Shown piece by piece: positions 32,391 to 41,314 of a stretch of 44,164 nt of DNA. A program made the translations under genes and the position numbers. Each line of letters begins with the position of its first letter. Position 1 is the stretch's first letter. Source of the DNA: Nitrospira sp. (GTDB lineage: Bacteria > Nitrospirota > Nitrospiria > Nitrospirales > Nitrospiraceae); assembly GCA_015903995.1 (NCBI GenBank), contig JABMDK010000017.1, forward strand, positions 239,100 to 283,263. The letters run 5' to 3'. The notes under the pieces were generated by a model that worked only from the letters and a program-made list of their open reading frames with translations, made no database searches and was not told the DNA's origin.

Positions 32391-32729
32391 ATCGCACGGC
32401 ACCTCCAAGTCGACTGGGTCTTACTCGGTCTGTACCGTCTTTGGACGACTGCCATTCCGAGCATTGTCTGATTTCGAAGGCGAGCGGGCATGAGGAGCAT
32501 ACCCAAGATGAGTGGTCAATTCAGCAGCCAGGGCTCGTTCCACCAACCGTTTCGTGAGGCCTTTCAGTCATCCATGTTCGCCAAGAATCTCTTCCGGAGA
32601 CTCACAGCCTTGTAACAAGTCATCCAACAACGCATCCGTCTTCGTGTCTGGCTTGGCCATCAACCCCTTCGTTCTCTATAGATAGAAGAGGCATGATAAC
32701 CAGTTACACAGTTAATCTTACACGCTCCG
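32391..32729 (-). pseudogene. IS256-family transposase remnant with its terminal repeat
   Basis: On the minus strand, ATG 32660 opens the N-terminus of an IS256 (mutator-type) transposase: MAKPDTKTDALLDDLLQGCE, SPEEILGEHG, LTKRLVERALAAELTTHLGY, APHARSPSKSDNARNGS, ending near LEVPCD. In one unbroken frame there are stops after GEHG (TGA), after VQTE (TAA) and after VPCD (TGA); about 90 codons survive of the roughly 400 expected. Upstream, 32703-32729 (CAGTTACACAGTTAATCTTA) resembles IS256-family terminal inverted repeats. The element is long dead. Confidence 0.75.
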
Positions 32730-32770
32730 ATGAGACGCGGCAATTGGCTGTGGCTTTGAGGTATGTGCAG

Positions 32771-32943
32771 GTGGTGCCGCCCGAGCACAATCGATGCGCG
32801 CCCTGTATCAGCGACGCAATGAGATCGAACGGCTGTTATGTCGGCTGAAGGGATTTTGACGAATCTTCACCCGGTTTGAAAAGTGCGATGTCATGTTCGT
32901 CGCGTTCATCAACTTCGCGCTAATCGTGGACAGCTTGCGGTAG
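32771..32943 (+). pseudogene. IS5-family transposase 3' remnant
   Basis: The plus strand from ATG 32794 reads MRALYQRRNEIERLLCRLKG, F, stop (TGA), RIFTRFEKCDVMFVAFINF, ALIVDSLR, stop: the C-terminal RNEIER...K region of IS5-type DDE transposases, including the catalytic Glu of NEIERL, with one in-frame stop. Upstream VVPPEHNR at 32771 is in another frame, so a frameshift separates it. About 55 codons of an originally much larger gene remain. Confidence 0.75.
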
Positions 32944-32955
32944 TGTTAACAGGCC

Positions 32956-33468
32956 CTAGTCGCATTGTTTAAACTGGGACTGCTGACAACGTCGTACCAT
33001 CTCCTGCGCCTGCTCGATCTGTTCTGCGGTCATGTGGGAAGTCAGGTAGTCTCGACGCTTCACGGCCGCCTTCCCCTCGTCGCCTTTTAACATGATGCCG
33101 GCGATGTGGTACCACATGAGCGCACGGACCAAGTCTTTCCGAACACCCCGTCCCCTCTCGTACATCAGGCCCAGATTACTTTGTGGGCCAGCGTGGCCCT
33201 GCGCCGCCGCCTTGCGAAACCATGTCAGTGCTGTTTGATTGTCCTGTCTGACTCCTCGTCCTTTTTCGTGCATCAAGCCCAGATAGAACTGGGCCGATGC
33301 CACGCCTTGTTCCGCCAGGGGACCGAAGAGGCGGGCCGCCTGTGTATACTCGCCGCGCTCATACGCAAATTCCGCCTCCTCAAGGGACTCTGCTGCCGTA
33401 ACGGACTGAGGGCTCACGCCTACCGCACAGATCATAATCAACTGTATTGCCACGAAGAAACACCGCAT
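32956..33468 (-). CDS. exported Sel1-repeat protein
   Basis: 170 residues with a signal peptide (CFFVAIQLIMICAVGVSPQS, cleavage near TAAE). Three Sel1-like repeats follow: AEFAYERGEYTQAARLFGPL, AQFYLGLMHEKGRGVRQDNQ and SNLGLMYERGRGVRKDLVRA, then a helical end with two Cys residues (RRCQQSQFKQCD). Sel1 solenoids mediate protein-protein contacts, often in envelope stress or signalling. No catalytic domain and no linked partner gene. The stop lies 13 nt from the IS5 remnant. Confidence 0.9.
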   Translation of the reverse strand: MRCFFVAIQLIMICAVGVSPQSVTAAESLEEAEFAYERGEYTQAARLFGPLAEQGVASAQFYLGLMHEKGRGVRQDNQTALTWFRKAAAQGHAGPQSNLGLMYERGRGVRKDLVRALMWYHIAGIMLKGDEGKAAVKRRDYLTSHMTAEQIEQAQEMVRRCQQSQFKQCD

Positions 33469-33577
33469 CGATCACCAGCCTTTCAACAAAGTCGTTAACC
33501 CATGAGAGTCTGGAATCTTCTGTCCGGAGGGTATGGTTCAGTCGAGCATCAAGGATGCACGACAGCGGTGCCGGTGT

Positions 33578-34249
33578 TCAAGAGCCTTTCGGGCGTCCAC
33601 GAGGGCGCAAGGTCGATTCCATGCCAAACCGCTTCACCATCCGTCGCACCCAGCCGTCTTCACCGAAAGGGCGGCCACGCTGCACGCTCAACCGGAGTGC
33701 GTCTAATTCCTCGCCGGTTTCAGGACGATTCACCCGCGCAACCCAATTTCGTGGCAGGTCCACCGGCCAGTCACTCAGCCAAGCCGTGAGTTTGGGGTCG
33801 CCTTGGGCTCGGCGCCACAAGCTGGACCAGCGCCAGTTTTCAGCCTTCCTGACCAGCTTGGCCCGCAGTGCATTACGCTCCACGTAGCGGGCGACCGTCA
33901 GGAAATGCGCATCGGCTTGGACTGGAAACGACCGGAAGCGGCCCTGATAGACCGGGCCAGTACCGGCGGTGTCATGGTGCGAATGCCAGCGTTGAGTGTG
34001 GGTGACGGTGATCCAGCGGAGCACTTCGGAGAGTTCTCCGTCCTGCCGTGGCCAGAGCAGGAGATGCCAGTGAGTCGGCATCAAACAATAGGCGGCGATA
34101 CGAATGCGGGAATTGGCCTGGGCTTCGGCCAGAATCTGTTCAAACGCCGCGTAGTCGGTGGGTTCCTCAAAGAGGGGGAGTCGGCCCACCCGACGGTTCA
34201 GGATATGGTAGGCGAGGGCTCCGGCAACAAGTCGGGGACGACGTGGCAT
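33578..34249 (-). CDS. REP-associated tyrosine transposase (RAYT, Y1 family)
   Basis: 223 residues. Y1_Tnp core: RLVAGALAYHILNRRVGRL at the start, the HUH metal site in CLMPTHWHLLLWP (about residues 56-68), GTGPVYQGRFRSFPVQAD, and the catalytic Tyr region TVARYVERNALRAKLVRKAE followed by WRWSSLWRRAQGD. RAYTs are single-copy HUH nucleases that recognise and probably mobilise REP sequences rather than themselves. REP-like motifs (CTCCCGACCC) occur at 34291, 34679, 34738 and 37219, all on the 5' side of this gene. Arg/Lys-rich C-terminus (RRMVKRFGMESTLRPRGRP) as in other members. Confidence 0.92.
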   Translation of the reverse strand: MPRRPRLVAGALAYHILNRRVGRLPLFEEPTDYAAFEQILAEAQANSRIRIAAYCLMPTHWHLLLWPRQDGELSEVLRWITVTHTQRWHSHHDTAGTGPVYQGRFRSFPVQADAHFLTVARYVERNALRAKLVRKAENWRWSSLWRRAQGDPKLTAWLSDWPVDLPRNWVARVNRPETGEELDALRLSVQRGRPFGEDGWVRRMVKRFGMESTLRPRGRPKGS

Positions 34250-34290
34250 AGGGGATTTTCTAACGAAACCCTGGCACGACTGTCAAGTTA

Positions 34291-34308
34291 AGACTCCCGA
34301 CCCGCTTT
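34291..34308 (+). repeat. REP-like motif near the RAYT gene
   Basis: AGACTCCCGACCCGCTTT, 42 bases upstream of the RAYT start. The same 17-18 bases recur inverted at 34679-34697, and variants appear at 34738-34754 and 37219-37236. Confidence 0.6.
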
Positions 34309-34316
34309 CTATAAAC

Positions 34317-34490
34317 TTAGCGCGCGGCAGCGGTCTGGGGTGTCCTGGCAGCCAGACTCTTTCGGCGATTGCTGGAAATGGTGCGGTCGATAATCGCACC
34401 ACAGTTCATGCACTTCCATGCATAGAACACAAGAAAGAAATCCGAGAACCGCTCCAACATCATCATCCCCTTGCACTTCGGACATTCCAT
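34317..34490 (-). CDS. 57-residue zinc-ribbon protein
   Basis: ATG 34490 preceded by GGGAGGG, 57 codons, stop at 34317. Two Cys pairs of a small zinc ribbon are clear: MECPKCKGMMMLERFSDF and AWKCMNCGAIIDRTISS, a CPxC-x22-CxxC arrangement with an aromatic middle (FFLVFYAWK) and a basic, Ala/Thr-rich tail (RRKSLAARTPQTAAAR). The size and make-up suggest metal or nucleic-acid binding in the cytoplasm; no specific function. It lies between two REP-like motifs in inverted orientation (34291 and 34697). Confidence 0.75.
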   Translation of the reverse strand: MECPKCKGMMMLERFSDFFLVFYAWKCMNCGAIIDRTISSNRRKSLAARTPQTAAAR

Positions 34491-34678
34491 GGATCCCTCC
34501 CAAGGTGGCGCCGTTCACAGCTGACGGCGAAATCAAGCAAGAACCGCACCGGTTTTGAGTACTTAAGTATTTCAACGACTTAATGTGTACGTAGTCGACC
34601 TGGTTTGGCTATTTTCAAAACATTGACGCTACTCAAGAGTTCAACTTGTCAATCTTTTGTCGGCTTGTACGTGAGAGA

Positions 34679-34697
34679 AGCGGGTCGGGAGTCTTTA
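34679..34697 (-). repeat. REP-like motif, inverted copy
   Basis: AAGCGGGTCGGGAGTCTTT; its complement matches 34290-34308 over 18 of 19 bases. The pair brackets the zinc-ribbon gene. Confidence 0.6.
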
Positions 34698-34737
34698 TTG
34701 AAGGTTTCTTCTGGAACGAAAGGGTGGTACGAAGAAA

Positions 34738-34754
34738 AGAGTCCCGACCCTTTT
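34738..34754 (+). repeat. REP-like motif, variant
   Basis: AGAGTCCCGACCCTTTT, 41 bases from the inverted copy at 34679-34697. With that copy it could form a stem-loop just past the 3' end of the lipoprotein gene at 34775 (minus strand), possibly helping termination. Confidence 0.5.
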
Positions 34755-34774
34755 CAAGCATCCTGTGTGTGGAC

Positions 34775-35383
34775 TTAGCGGTTCGGCACGGGGGCGTTCT
34801 GGCCGGCTGTGCATGTCAGGTATGAGGGAATCTCCAACTGCCCGGATGGGCGGAAGCCCCACGCGGTGGCGAGGGCTTGGCAAGTGAGGTTCTGAAGGGT
34901 CTGGTCGGTATGTTCGACGCAGTGCGGGTAATGGGCGTTGCCCCGCAGGACGCTCACGCCGCGTTCCATTAAAAGGCCTCGCACATCGACAGAGATGTTG
35001 AAGCGTGGGCCGCAGTTCGCCTGAATCAATGCCCCTTCCTTGAGTTCTTCCCGCTCCAGGATGAGCACAAACTCTGCATTCGCTTCTGCCGCAACCGCAA
35101 GCGCCGTCTGGCGATCCGATGAAGGGCGGGGAATCTGAGGCTGCATCAGGATGTTGGAATAGTGATGAGATCGGAGCCATGCTTCAGCCACGCGGGCCAG
35201 GAGAGGATCTCCCCAGATCAGGATGCGCTGCCGCTCGCTTGGCAACAGCGTATGGAAGCCGCTGGTGATGGGAAAGTGGATGCCGGAGGGAGGTGGCGTA
35301 GAGGAGCATCCTTCCAGAATGAGCAAGATAGAGGGGAGGCACGCGAGTATGATGGCCGAGCCGATGCGATAGCGTCGTCTCAC
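34775..35383 (-). CDS. hypothetical lipoprotein
   Basis: 202 residues from GTG 35383, with a lipoprotein signal (IGSAIILACLPSILLILEGC; lipobox LEGC). The mature part has segments RILIWGDPLLARVAEAWLRS and ALAVAAEANAEFVLILEREE, alternating helix and strand like the dimer-type domains of envelope lipoproteins that sense or bind ligands, then VRGLLMERGVSVLRGNAHYP and LTCQALATAWGFRPSG. Four Cys residues lie in the last 85. No family recognised. The REP-like variant lies just past its stop. Confidence 0.68.
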   Translation of the reverse strand: MRRRYRIGSAIILACLPSILLILEGCSSTPPPSGIHFPITSGFHTLLPSERQRILIWGDPLLARVAEAWLRSHHYSNILMQPQIPRPSSDRQTALAVAAEANAEFVLILEREELKEGALIQANCGPRFNISVDVRGLLMERGVSVLRGNAHYPHCVEHTDQTLQNLTCQALATAWGFRPSGQLEIPSYLTCTAGQNAPVPNR

Positions 35384-35534
35384 AGTCTCGGATTATAACA
35401 AATAAGAAGGGTGGGGCAGGTAATTGAGATGGTAAGAGAGGCTCGGTTATTCGGATTCACGGAACCCAGGCCAGCTCAACGCGACCCCTCGTACTCGACC
35501 GTGCGACATGTGTAGTGAAAATGTCTCTGGCCCT

Positions 35535-36002
35535 TTATCGACTGGACCAGGGTTGGATCGGGACCGTGGAGATGGCATTCTGTGGAGAGCCCTCGATCAC
35601 TCGATCGCTATAGGCGAGATAAATGTAGGTCTGGCGTTTCTTGTCGAAAAAACGGACTACTTGGAGGCTCTTGAAAATCAGGGACCGACTCTCACTGAAC
35701 ACCCGTTCCCCTTCTTTCAGTTCACTTATAAGACGAATAGGACCGACTTGACGACAGGCCAGTGAGGCATCGGAGGTTTCCTCAGCCAATCCAACCATCC
35801 CTTTCAGGCCACCTTTTTTAGATCGACTCAGGTAACATGTGATGCCTTCAATCTTGGGGTCGTCAAACGCTTCCACCACGATTTTGTGATCGGGGCCCAA
35901 CCATTTGAATTCCGTGTCGACACTCCCAATTTCCTCGGCCTGACTTGCCGAAACGACAGTTGCGCACCAGAGCAACGTGGTCACAAAGATGGTTGTCTTC
36001 AT
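35535..36002 (-). CDS. creA: CreA family protein
   Basis: 155 residues from ATG 36002 (GGGAGG upstream), with a signal peptide ending near SASQA. CreA core: [40 protein letters not shown], then [15 protein letters not shown] and [20 protein letters not shown]. The two Cys residues (ITCYL and LACRQ) are conserved in the family and probably form a disulfide. CreA is a periplasmic protein of unknown biochemical role, named from its neighbourhood to creBCD in E. coli, which is not present here. Confidence 0.93.
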   Translation of the reverse strand: MKTTIFVTTLLWCATVVSASQAEEIGSVDTEFKWLGPDHKIVVEAFDDPKIEGITCYLSRSKKGGLKGMVGLAEETSDASLACRQVGPIRLISELKEGERVFSESRSLIFKSLQVVRFFDKKRQTYIYLAYSDRVIEGSPQNAISTVPIQPWSSR

Positions 36003-36310
36003 CGACGTATCCTCCCGTCCAGGTGTAGCGTGATCTCCTAATACCGTATAACTCAGCTAGGCTCGAACGCAAGGGCTGCCGACTCGGGCCACCCGGCGCA
36101 GTGGAAGAAAGAACGGTCGAGGGGCGCTGCATCACTCTCGTGGCGTCTCCGACGAGCAGAGCATTGCAGAGTCGTTCAACCCGTGGGGAGCTGCAAGCGG
36201 AGGGCGTGGCCTCTGCTGGGGCTGTTGGGTGGCAGGATCTGCCTTCGCTTCGACAATTTTCAGTGAGACGCAAGATCAAGAACCGAAGCGCGTGGTTTGC
36301 CCGGGATGCG
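36003..36310. other. intergenic region, nothing recognised
   Basis: About 300 bases between the creA gene and the lipoprotein at 36311, both on the minus strand. It presumably holds the creA promoter. No repeat copy, RNA or convincing open frame seen. Confidence 0.4.
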
Positions 36311-36955
36311 TTATTGTTGTGGTTTGGGTTGGCGAACCATTCGTGGACGGAAATCCTCAGTCAAATGAAACATGAGCGCAGGCACCATATCCTTGCGAGG
36401 ATTCGAGTCGCCGATGGTGGTGCGCACTCCTCGCTTTGGTGACACGGTGACACCAGTGAGTTGACGCTTCGCCCACGCAGAGCTACTCCACACACTGGCT
36501 CCCACCTGTGTTTCCATCAGTTTACCGGACACATCGCCTCTGATCTCCGTCCGTAGGCTCCCATCGAGGGTGGTGATATCGTTGACTCTGACATCGGTCT
36601 TTGGATCGGAGTAGACGATCTCCCCCAGGAACACGGCAGAGACTCCATACTTCTTGCCGACTTGTGTCATTGCGTCGGCGTCCAACTGAGTTGCGCCGAT
36701 TGCCGCCAGCACCGCCTCCTTGGTGCCCAAGTCGAGGATCGGCGTACCTGGGAACGCGCCTTGGACATGTTCCTGAAACTGCTGCGTGGCAAACGTATTG
36801 AGGGCCGGGTCAGAATTGGTAGTGAAGTGAACGAGTCCAATCGTGCCATACTTCTTGAGATCCATCCGCGGGGGAACCGGGACCAAGATCGTGTTGGAGC
36901 AGCCCCAGAAGAAGAGAAGCGTCAGCAAGGCTAGGGATTTCGTCACTCGTCGCAT
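36311..36955 (-). CDS. hypothetical lipoprotein
   Basis: 214 residues from ATG 36955, chosen over the upstream frame extension because AGGAGG precedes it. Lipobox WGC after LALLTLLFFWGC. The mature part begins with VPPRMDLKKYGTIGLVHFTT and continues LNTFATQQFQEHVQGAFPGT, LDADAMTQVGKKYGVSAVFL and GEIVYSDPKTDVRV, a pattern seen in envelope lipoproteins of the CsgG/LpoB type (strand, helix with F.. or Q.., then 'vDavi.G.i'). Membership is only suggested. Ends with a Pro/Arg-rich tail. Confidence 0.68.
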   Translation of the reverse strand: MRRVTKSLALLTLLFFWGCSNTILVPVPPRMDLKKYGTIGLVHFTTNSDPALNTFATQQFQEHVQGAFPGTPILDLGTKEAVLAAIGATQLDADAMTQVGKKYGVSAVFLGEIVYSDPKTDVRVNDITTLDGSLRTEIRGDVSGKLMETQVGASVWSSSAWAKRQLTGVTVSPKRGVRTTIGDSNPRKDMVPALMFHLTEDFRPRMVRQPKPQQ

Positions 36956-37331
36956 CGGACACCCCTCCTGGTTAACCAAGACCTCACTCGGAAAGTATAG
37001 CTGAAGCGAAAAGTAGGCCCAGCGTGGGGAATTAGGTTGGGTTATCGTATGCCGAAGGGCAGGGAACTGACGATGATGCCGACCTGTGGGTCGACTTGTT
37101 CATAACAGGCGCATCTCGACAATCGTGGCTCGACGAGGTTCGCGCAGGCACTTCGACAAGCTCAGCACAGGCAGGGCGTCGGAGGGCTTGACCTGCCCTA
37201 GTCTATGCCGCCAAACAAAGACTCCCGATCCCTTTTCTTTCCACCTCGAAATGAGTCCTGACACCGTTTCATGTTCAATAGCAAGGGGCTCTTGTGCCCC
37301 CTTTGTGAACGTCCTCGAAAGTGAGGGTAGC
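36956..37331. repeat. gene-free stretch with short dispersed repeat motifs
   Basis: It holds CACTTCGACAAGCTCAGCAC (about 37149-37168), a motif scattered through many bacterial genomes, a REP-like copy AGACTCCCGATCCCTTTT (37219-37236) and a weaker variant GAGTCCTGACACCGTTTC (37253-37270). The only open frame (minus strand, 37100-37384) is built from these repeats and is not supported. Confidence 0.5.
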
Positions 37332-37538
37332 TCATTGTGGCTCGTGGGATGCTTCGGGCGGGATGTCGTCCGAGGGGATGTCACGAATCTGAATTGAGTC
37401 GACCCGTTGCTCGGCCAGGACGTCCGATATGATCACGGCCTTGTCCCCGACCTGAAACTGTTCACGGTCCTTCAGGATCCGGAACGCCGTTTGCAGAGTC
37501 TTTTCAGGGTCCGAACTGAAATCGATCTTGAAAGGAAC
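37332..37538 (-). pseudogene. fragment resembling a pyruvate kinase C-terminus
   Basis: About 68 codons reading VPFKIDFSSDPEKTLQTAFR, ILKDREQFQVGDKAVIISDV and LAEQRVDSIQIRDIP before an acidic end and a stop at 37332. The order helix, 'GD.vViisD.la', 'vdsIQiR' resembles the last part of pyruvate kinases. Homology stops abruptly at 37538, exactly where radical SAM homology starts on the other strand, so it looks like a truncated gene left at a rearrangement junction. Identification is tentative. Confidence 0.4.
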
Positions 37539-39336
37539 TTGCCTTCGCTGACTGCCGTGCTTCGTGAAGCGGGCCATCTCGTCATCCAGCGCGATATCAA
37601 TATCGGGATGTGGGATCACTTCTTCAGCATGGAGTTCCTCATCTGGGTGAAGGCCCGGTTGGGGATGCAGCTCAAGATGCTGCAAGCGAAAGAGAAGGCC
37701 GGCGCACTGACCGAACGGGAGATGAATCAACTTGCCGTGGTCGAGCAGGCCCACGAGCGTGATGCCTTCGATCTCGCAGATCGAGCTGAAGATGCCAAGC
37801 AGATTGTGCGCGGCGAACGGTTCTATGATGCGGAACTCTTGGAGGGAGCGCTCAATACCTTCCGCGAGACCATGGCCTATATCTCTGCTGCCTACTATCC
37901 TGCCTGGCTATCGCCCCGGTGTCTCAAAGGAAGTGTTTGCCTGTTTGGAGGATGAGCAGGTGAACGTCTATCGGGATCTGTGCAATCAGTTGGTTCTCCC
38001 GGAGGTGGCCAAAGAACAGCCGGATGTCATCGGCATCTCCATCGGTACGCAGATGCAGCTGTTGGCGGGCCTGACATTTTGCAAAATGATCAAGGAGACG
38101 TTCCCGCAGGTTCATATCGTAGTGGGGGGCAATGTTATTACCCGACTGCATGAAGACCTCGCGCATCACGAGCGATTCTTTACGGAGGTCTTCGATTCGG
38201 CCATTCTCTATGAAGGCGAACATGCCCTGCTGTGGCTCATTGAAGCCTTGAATGGGCAGCGACCGATTGCCTCTGTCCCAAATTTAATCTATCGCGATGC
38301 ATCAGGCCTCCACCGGAACCCGGAAGTCTATACCGAGAAGACGACAGCGCTGCCCCTGCCGGATTTCGACGGGATGCCGCTGGAGCGCTACTTCGTTCCG
38401 GAACTCATTATTCCCTACCTGGCAACACGCGGATGCTACTGGGGCCGCTGTACCTTCTGTGACCATGGCCAGGGCTATTTTGACCAATACCGAGGGATGC
38501 CGGCCCAGTTGGTGATCGACCAGATCAAGGCGTTGCGGGATAAGTACCACTGCCGGCACTTCTTATTCAGCGATGAGTCTTATCCACCGGCGCTCTTCAA
38601 AAAGGTTTCGCAGCTGTTGGTCGATCAAAACGTCGGCATCAAGTGGACGACGCTGATTCGGTTTGAAGAGACGCTTCAAGATCAAGCCACATGGGATCTT
38701 GCGGCAAAGGCCGGCTGCTGTACGCTCTATTATGGGATGGAGTCGGCGAACGAGCGGGTCTTAAATCTCATGGATAAACACGCCAAGAAGGATGTGATTC
38801 AACGTAACCTCCAAATGGCGGCGAAGGCAGGAATTTGGAATCATGTGATGGCCTTCTATGGCTTCCCAGGCGAAACGTTCGAAGAGGCGATGGAGACTCG
38901 ACAGTTTGTCATCGAAAACCAGCCGGTGATTCATTCCCTGGAACTCTTCTACTTCGTGGCCTACCGCCACACGCCGATGGTGCGGAAGCCGGAACAATTC
39001 GGTATCACGATTCATAAGCAGGAGGAGTATGACCTCCCGCTGGATTATTACTACACCTTGAATGATCCCAGCACGCTGTCCTGTCTCGATGCGATGCAAC
39101 TCTGCGAGGAATTCTACAAGCGCGATTTCCATCCTTGGGCCGTGCGCGTGAACTCGCGCGAGCACGTCTTCCTCTATATCTCAAAGTTCGGGACGAACCA
39201 GTTGCCGCAAATCTACGCGCAGCAGACGCAGCCGGTCGGATCTCCTGAAGGGGTGTCAGGCTTGATTACCTGGCCAGTGGTTCATTCGCAAGAGGATGAT
39301 GGGATGGCGCGTGTCACGAGTCATGATATCGGATGA
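37539..39336 (+). pseudogene. B12-binding radical SAM protein, truncated 5' and frameshifted
   Basis: Two overlapping frames carry one protein. Frame 1 (to 37955) has the cobalamin-binding N-terminus: LPSLTAVLREAGHLVIQRDI, NIGMWDHFFS, RGERFYDAELLEGALNTFRE, YISAAYYPAW; it then goes out of frame and stops. Frame 2 resumes with GYRPGVSKEVFACLEDEQVN and runs to 39336 with DVIGISIGTQMQLLAG, the cluster motif RGCYWGRCTFCDHG (CX4CX2C), YYGMESANERVLNLM and GFPGETFEEAMETRQ. The join near 37905 implies a small deletion or 1-base indel. The usual first residues before LPSLT are also missing, replaced by DNA complementary to the neighbouring fragment. The SAM domain itself is intact. Confidence 0.75.
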
Positions 39337-39349
39337 GACCAGGTGAGGC

Positions 39350-39604
39350 TTAGCCTTCCGTTTCCGGGACAAGAACAACGGATAGTAATGCGTACGCGGC
39401 TTCGACGGTTCTGGTCATGACTTCGGCTTTCCGAAACAGCTGCATGTATGTGTTGGGATTGTTTGCGAGACCGGCATAACGTGTCGGGGTCCAGGTGTAG
39501 AGCTGGACGCGTTTCGCCCGTTCCAGGTCTTCGGTGGTGATCGGGAGCGTGAGGCCCAGAACTTCCAAGGCATGGGCGACGTCTTGTTCGGTGATGTGGC
39601 TCAT
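39350..39604 (-). CDS. small J-domain-like protein without HPD
   Basis: 84 residues. DVAHALEVLGLTLPITTEDL, then ERAKRVQLYTWTPTRYAGLA and VMTRTVEAAYALLSVVLVP follow the J-domain pattern (a.evLGl...t.eelk.A.r.....WhPDRy......vn.AY.vL), but the HPD tripeptide is TPT. A J domain without HPD could not stimulate DnaK, so it may serve as a protein-binding adaptor. The similarity is from pattern only. Converges with the radical SAM gene (13 nt). Confidence 0.6.
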   Translation of the reverse strand: MSHITEQDVAHALEVLGLTLPITTEDLERAKRVQLYTWTPTRYAGLANNPNTYMQLFRKAEVMTRTVEAAYALLSVVLVPETEG

Positions 39605-39709
39605 GGGAGGAGTCTGTCAAAGAAGGCGAACCCTGTCAAATAATGACGGGAGTTTTCATTCGGCAGGATCAAGGGCTCAGGTGTGATCCGGAGGAGTTCA
39701 GGAGTGACT

Positions 39710-40639
39710 ATGGCTGAACAACGGGTGCTGAAATTTTATCAGGCTGATGTATTTACCGCTCAACCGTTCGGCGGCAACCCCGTCGCGGTGTTTCCCGACG
39801 CGGATGGTCTGGCAGACAGCGAGCTGCAACAGGTCGCGCGGGAGATGAATCTTTCAGAGACAGTGTTCGTCTTTCCACCGACCGACCCTGCTGCAGTCGC
39901 CCGGTTGCGGATCTTTACCCCGACCCAGGAAATTCCATTTGCCGGTCATCCGGTGCTGGGCACATTCTATGTGTTGGCCCAGCTCGGGAGGATTGCGACC
40001 CAGGAACCGGTTACCCATGTCGTGCAGGAATGTAATATCGGGTTGTTTCCCGTCGAATTGCATGCGGACCAGAGTCGCGTGGTGCGGGTTGTTATGTCTC
40101 AACCCAAACCAGAATTTCTCGATCCCATCGACGCCGTCGATGATGTGTATTTGGTGGGTGGAGCGCTCGGCTTGCCGAAACACGTGATCGCCGATACGAA
40201 ATGGCCTCTCCAAGTCGTGTCGACCGGCTTGCCGGTCTTGATCGTGCCGGTGCGAACGTTGACGGCTGTCCGGTCGATCAACCCTGATGCGTCGGCCATC
40301 ATCAACGTCTGTGAACGGTTCGGGGCCAACGGGATTATGGTCTTCACGACGGTGACGGTCGAATCGTTTGCATCCGTTCACGCAAGGATGTTTGCCCCGA
40401 AAATCGGCATCTTGGAGGATCCTGCGACCGGAAGCGCCGGCGGCGCACTTGGCGCGTATCTGGTCCAGAACGGCGTCGTGGAGGTCGGGCCGACGACGGA
40501 TATCCTCATTGAACAGGGTTACGAAATCGATCGGCCATCACGGATTCTCGTCCAAGTAGAATCGGACGACGACATAATCCAAAGTGTGAAGGTCGGCGGG
40601 CATTGTGTGATGGTCGTGGAAGGGGTGCTGAGGTTTTGA
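39710..40639 (+). CDS. PhzF family isomerase
   Basis: 309 residues from ATG 39710 (CAGGAG upstream). Both halves of the PhzF/DapF-like fold are present: [35 protein letters not shown] with the catalytic Glu, [17 protein letters not shown] in the first; [20 protein letters not shown] in the second. PhzF enzymes isomerise small acids (e.g. in phenazine synthesis); most homologues have unknown substrates. No phenazine genes are nearby, so no specific pathway is claimed. Confidence 0.9.
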   Translation: MAEQRVLKFYQADVFTAQPFGGNPVAVFPDADGLADSELQQVAREMNLSETVFVFPPTDPAAVARLRIFTPTQEIPFAGHPVLGTFYVLAQLGRIATQEPVTHVVQECNIGLFPVELHADQSRVVRVVMSQPKPEFLDPIDAVDDVYLVGGALGLPKHVIADTKWPLQVVSTGLPVLIVPVRTLTAVRSINPDASAIINVCERFGANGIMVFTTVTVESFASVHARMFAPKIGILEDPATGSAGGALGAYLVQNGVVEVGPTTDILIEQGYEIDRPSRILVQVESDDDIIQSVKVGGHCVMVVEGVLRF

Positions 40640-40879
40640 ACCGGCGAGTCATGCCCCTGAGTGCAGACGAGGTCGGTAGGGTTGTCCTTCTAGTCGCTGA
40701 ACGCAGCGCGCAAGATCCATCGTAGCGGCAAGATCGTGCTTGTTTGCTGAGTAAGCGGGCTATCCCTGCAGCCGTCTGTTTTGAGCCTCCCGGCCATTCT
40801 GTGCTACCCTGGATCAAAATCAGCGTGAGCGTGGCCGGCGCTCTTGCGTGTAAGCCCATTCGAACTCAAAGGAGGAAGC

Positions 40880-41314
40880 ATGTCCACAGTCGCGAAGATC
40901 ATGAACAAGAACCCCAAGAGCGTAGGACCCAAAACGTCGATTGCCAGTGCCGCCAAGACGATGCGTACGGCGCGGGTGGGATCGCTCTTCGTGAAGAAAG
41001 GTAAACGATTGGTCGGGGTGGTGACGGACACGGATATCGTGCGACGTGCCGTCGCGGGCGGAAAGCCATTGGGCAAGTTGACCGTCGAAAAGATCATGAC
41101 GTCCCCGATTTGTACGATCGAGGGGAATCAGTCGATCGATGATGCGCAGGATATGATGGCAGACCTTGGTGTACGCCATCTCGGCGTCACCAAGAACGGG
41201 GAGATTTCCGGCGTCGTCTCCGTGCGCGATCTCCTGTTGCACTATAAACGCTATGCGCAGTCGAAGATTTCGACGGATGTGACGTACGACGAGCCAAAGA
41301 TCACGCAGGACTAG
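40880..41314 (+). CDS. two-CBS-domain protein
   Basis: 144 residues from ATG 40880, with GGAGG just upstream. CBS domain 1: VAKIMNKNPKSVGPKTSIAS, AAKTMRTARVGSLFVKKG, LVGVVTDTDIVRRAV. CBS domain 2: VEKIMTSPICTIEGNQSIDD, DLGVRHLGVTKNGEISGVV, SVRDLLLHY. A CBS pair forms one adenosine-nucleotide-binding (Bateman) module that regulates partner proteins by energy status or SAM. It is a stand-alone module; the intended partner is not indicated. 240 bases upstream contain no other gene. Confidence 0.92.
   Translation: MSTVAKIMNKNPKSVGPKTSIASAAKTMRTARVGSLFVKKGKRLVGVVTDTDIVRRAVAGGKPLGKLTVEKIMTSPICTIEGNQSIDDAQDMMADLGVRHLGVTKNGEISGVVSVRDLLLHYKRYAQSKISTDVTYDEPKITQD

Noticed and set aside
37100..37384. 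Minus-strand open frame in the repeat-rich gap
   Set aside because: Built from dispersed short repeats and REP-like sequence; no protein character.
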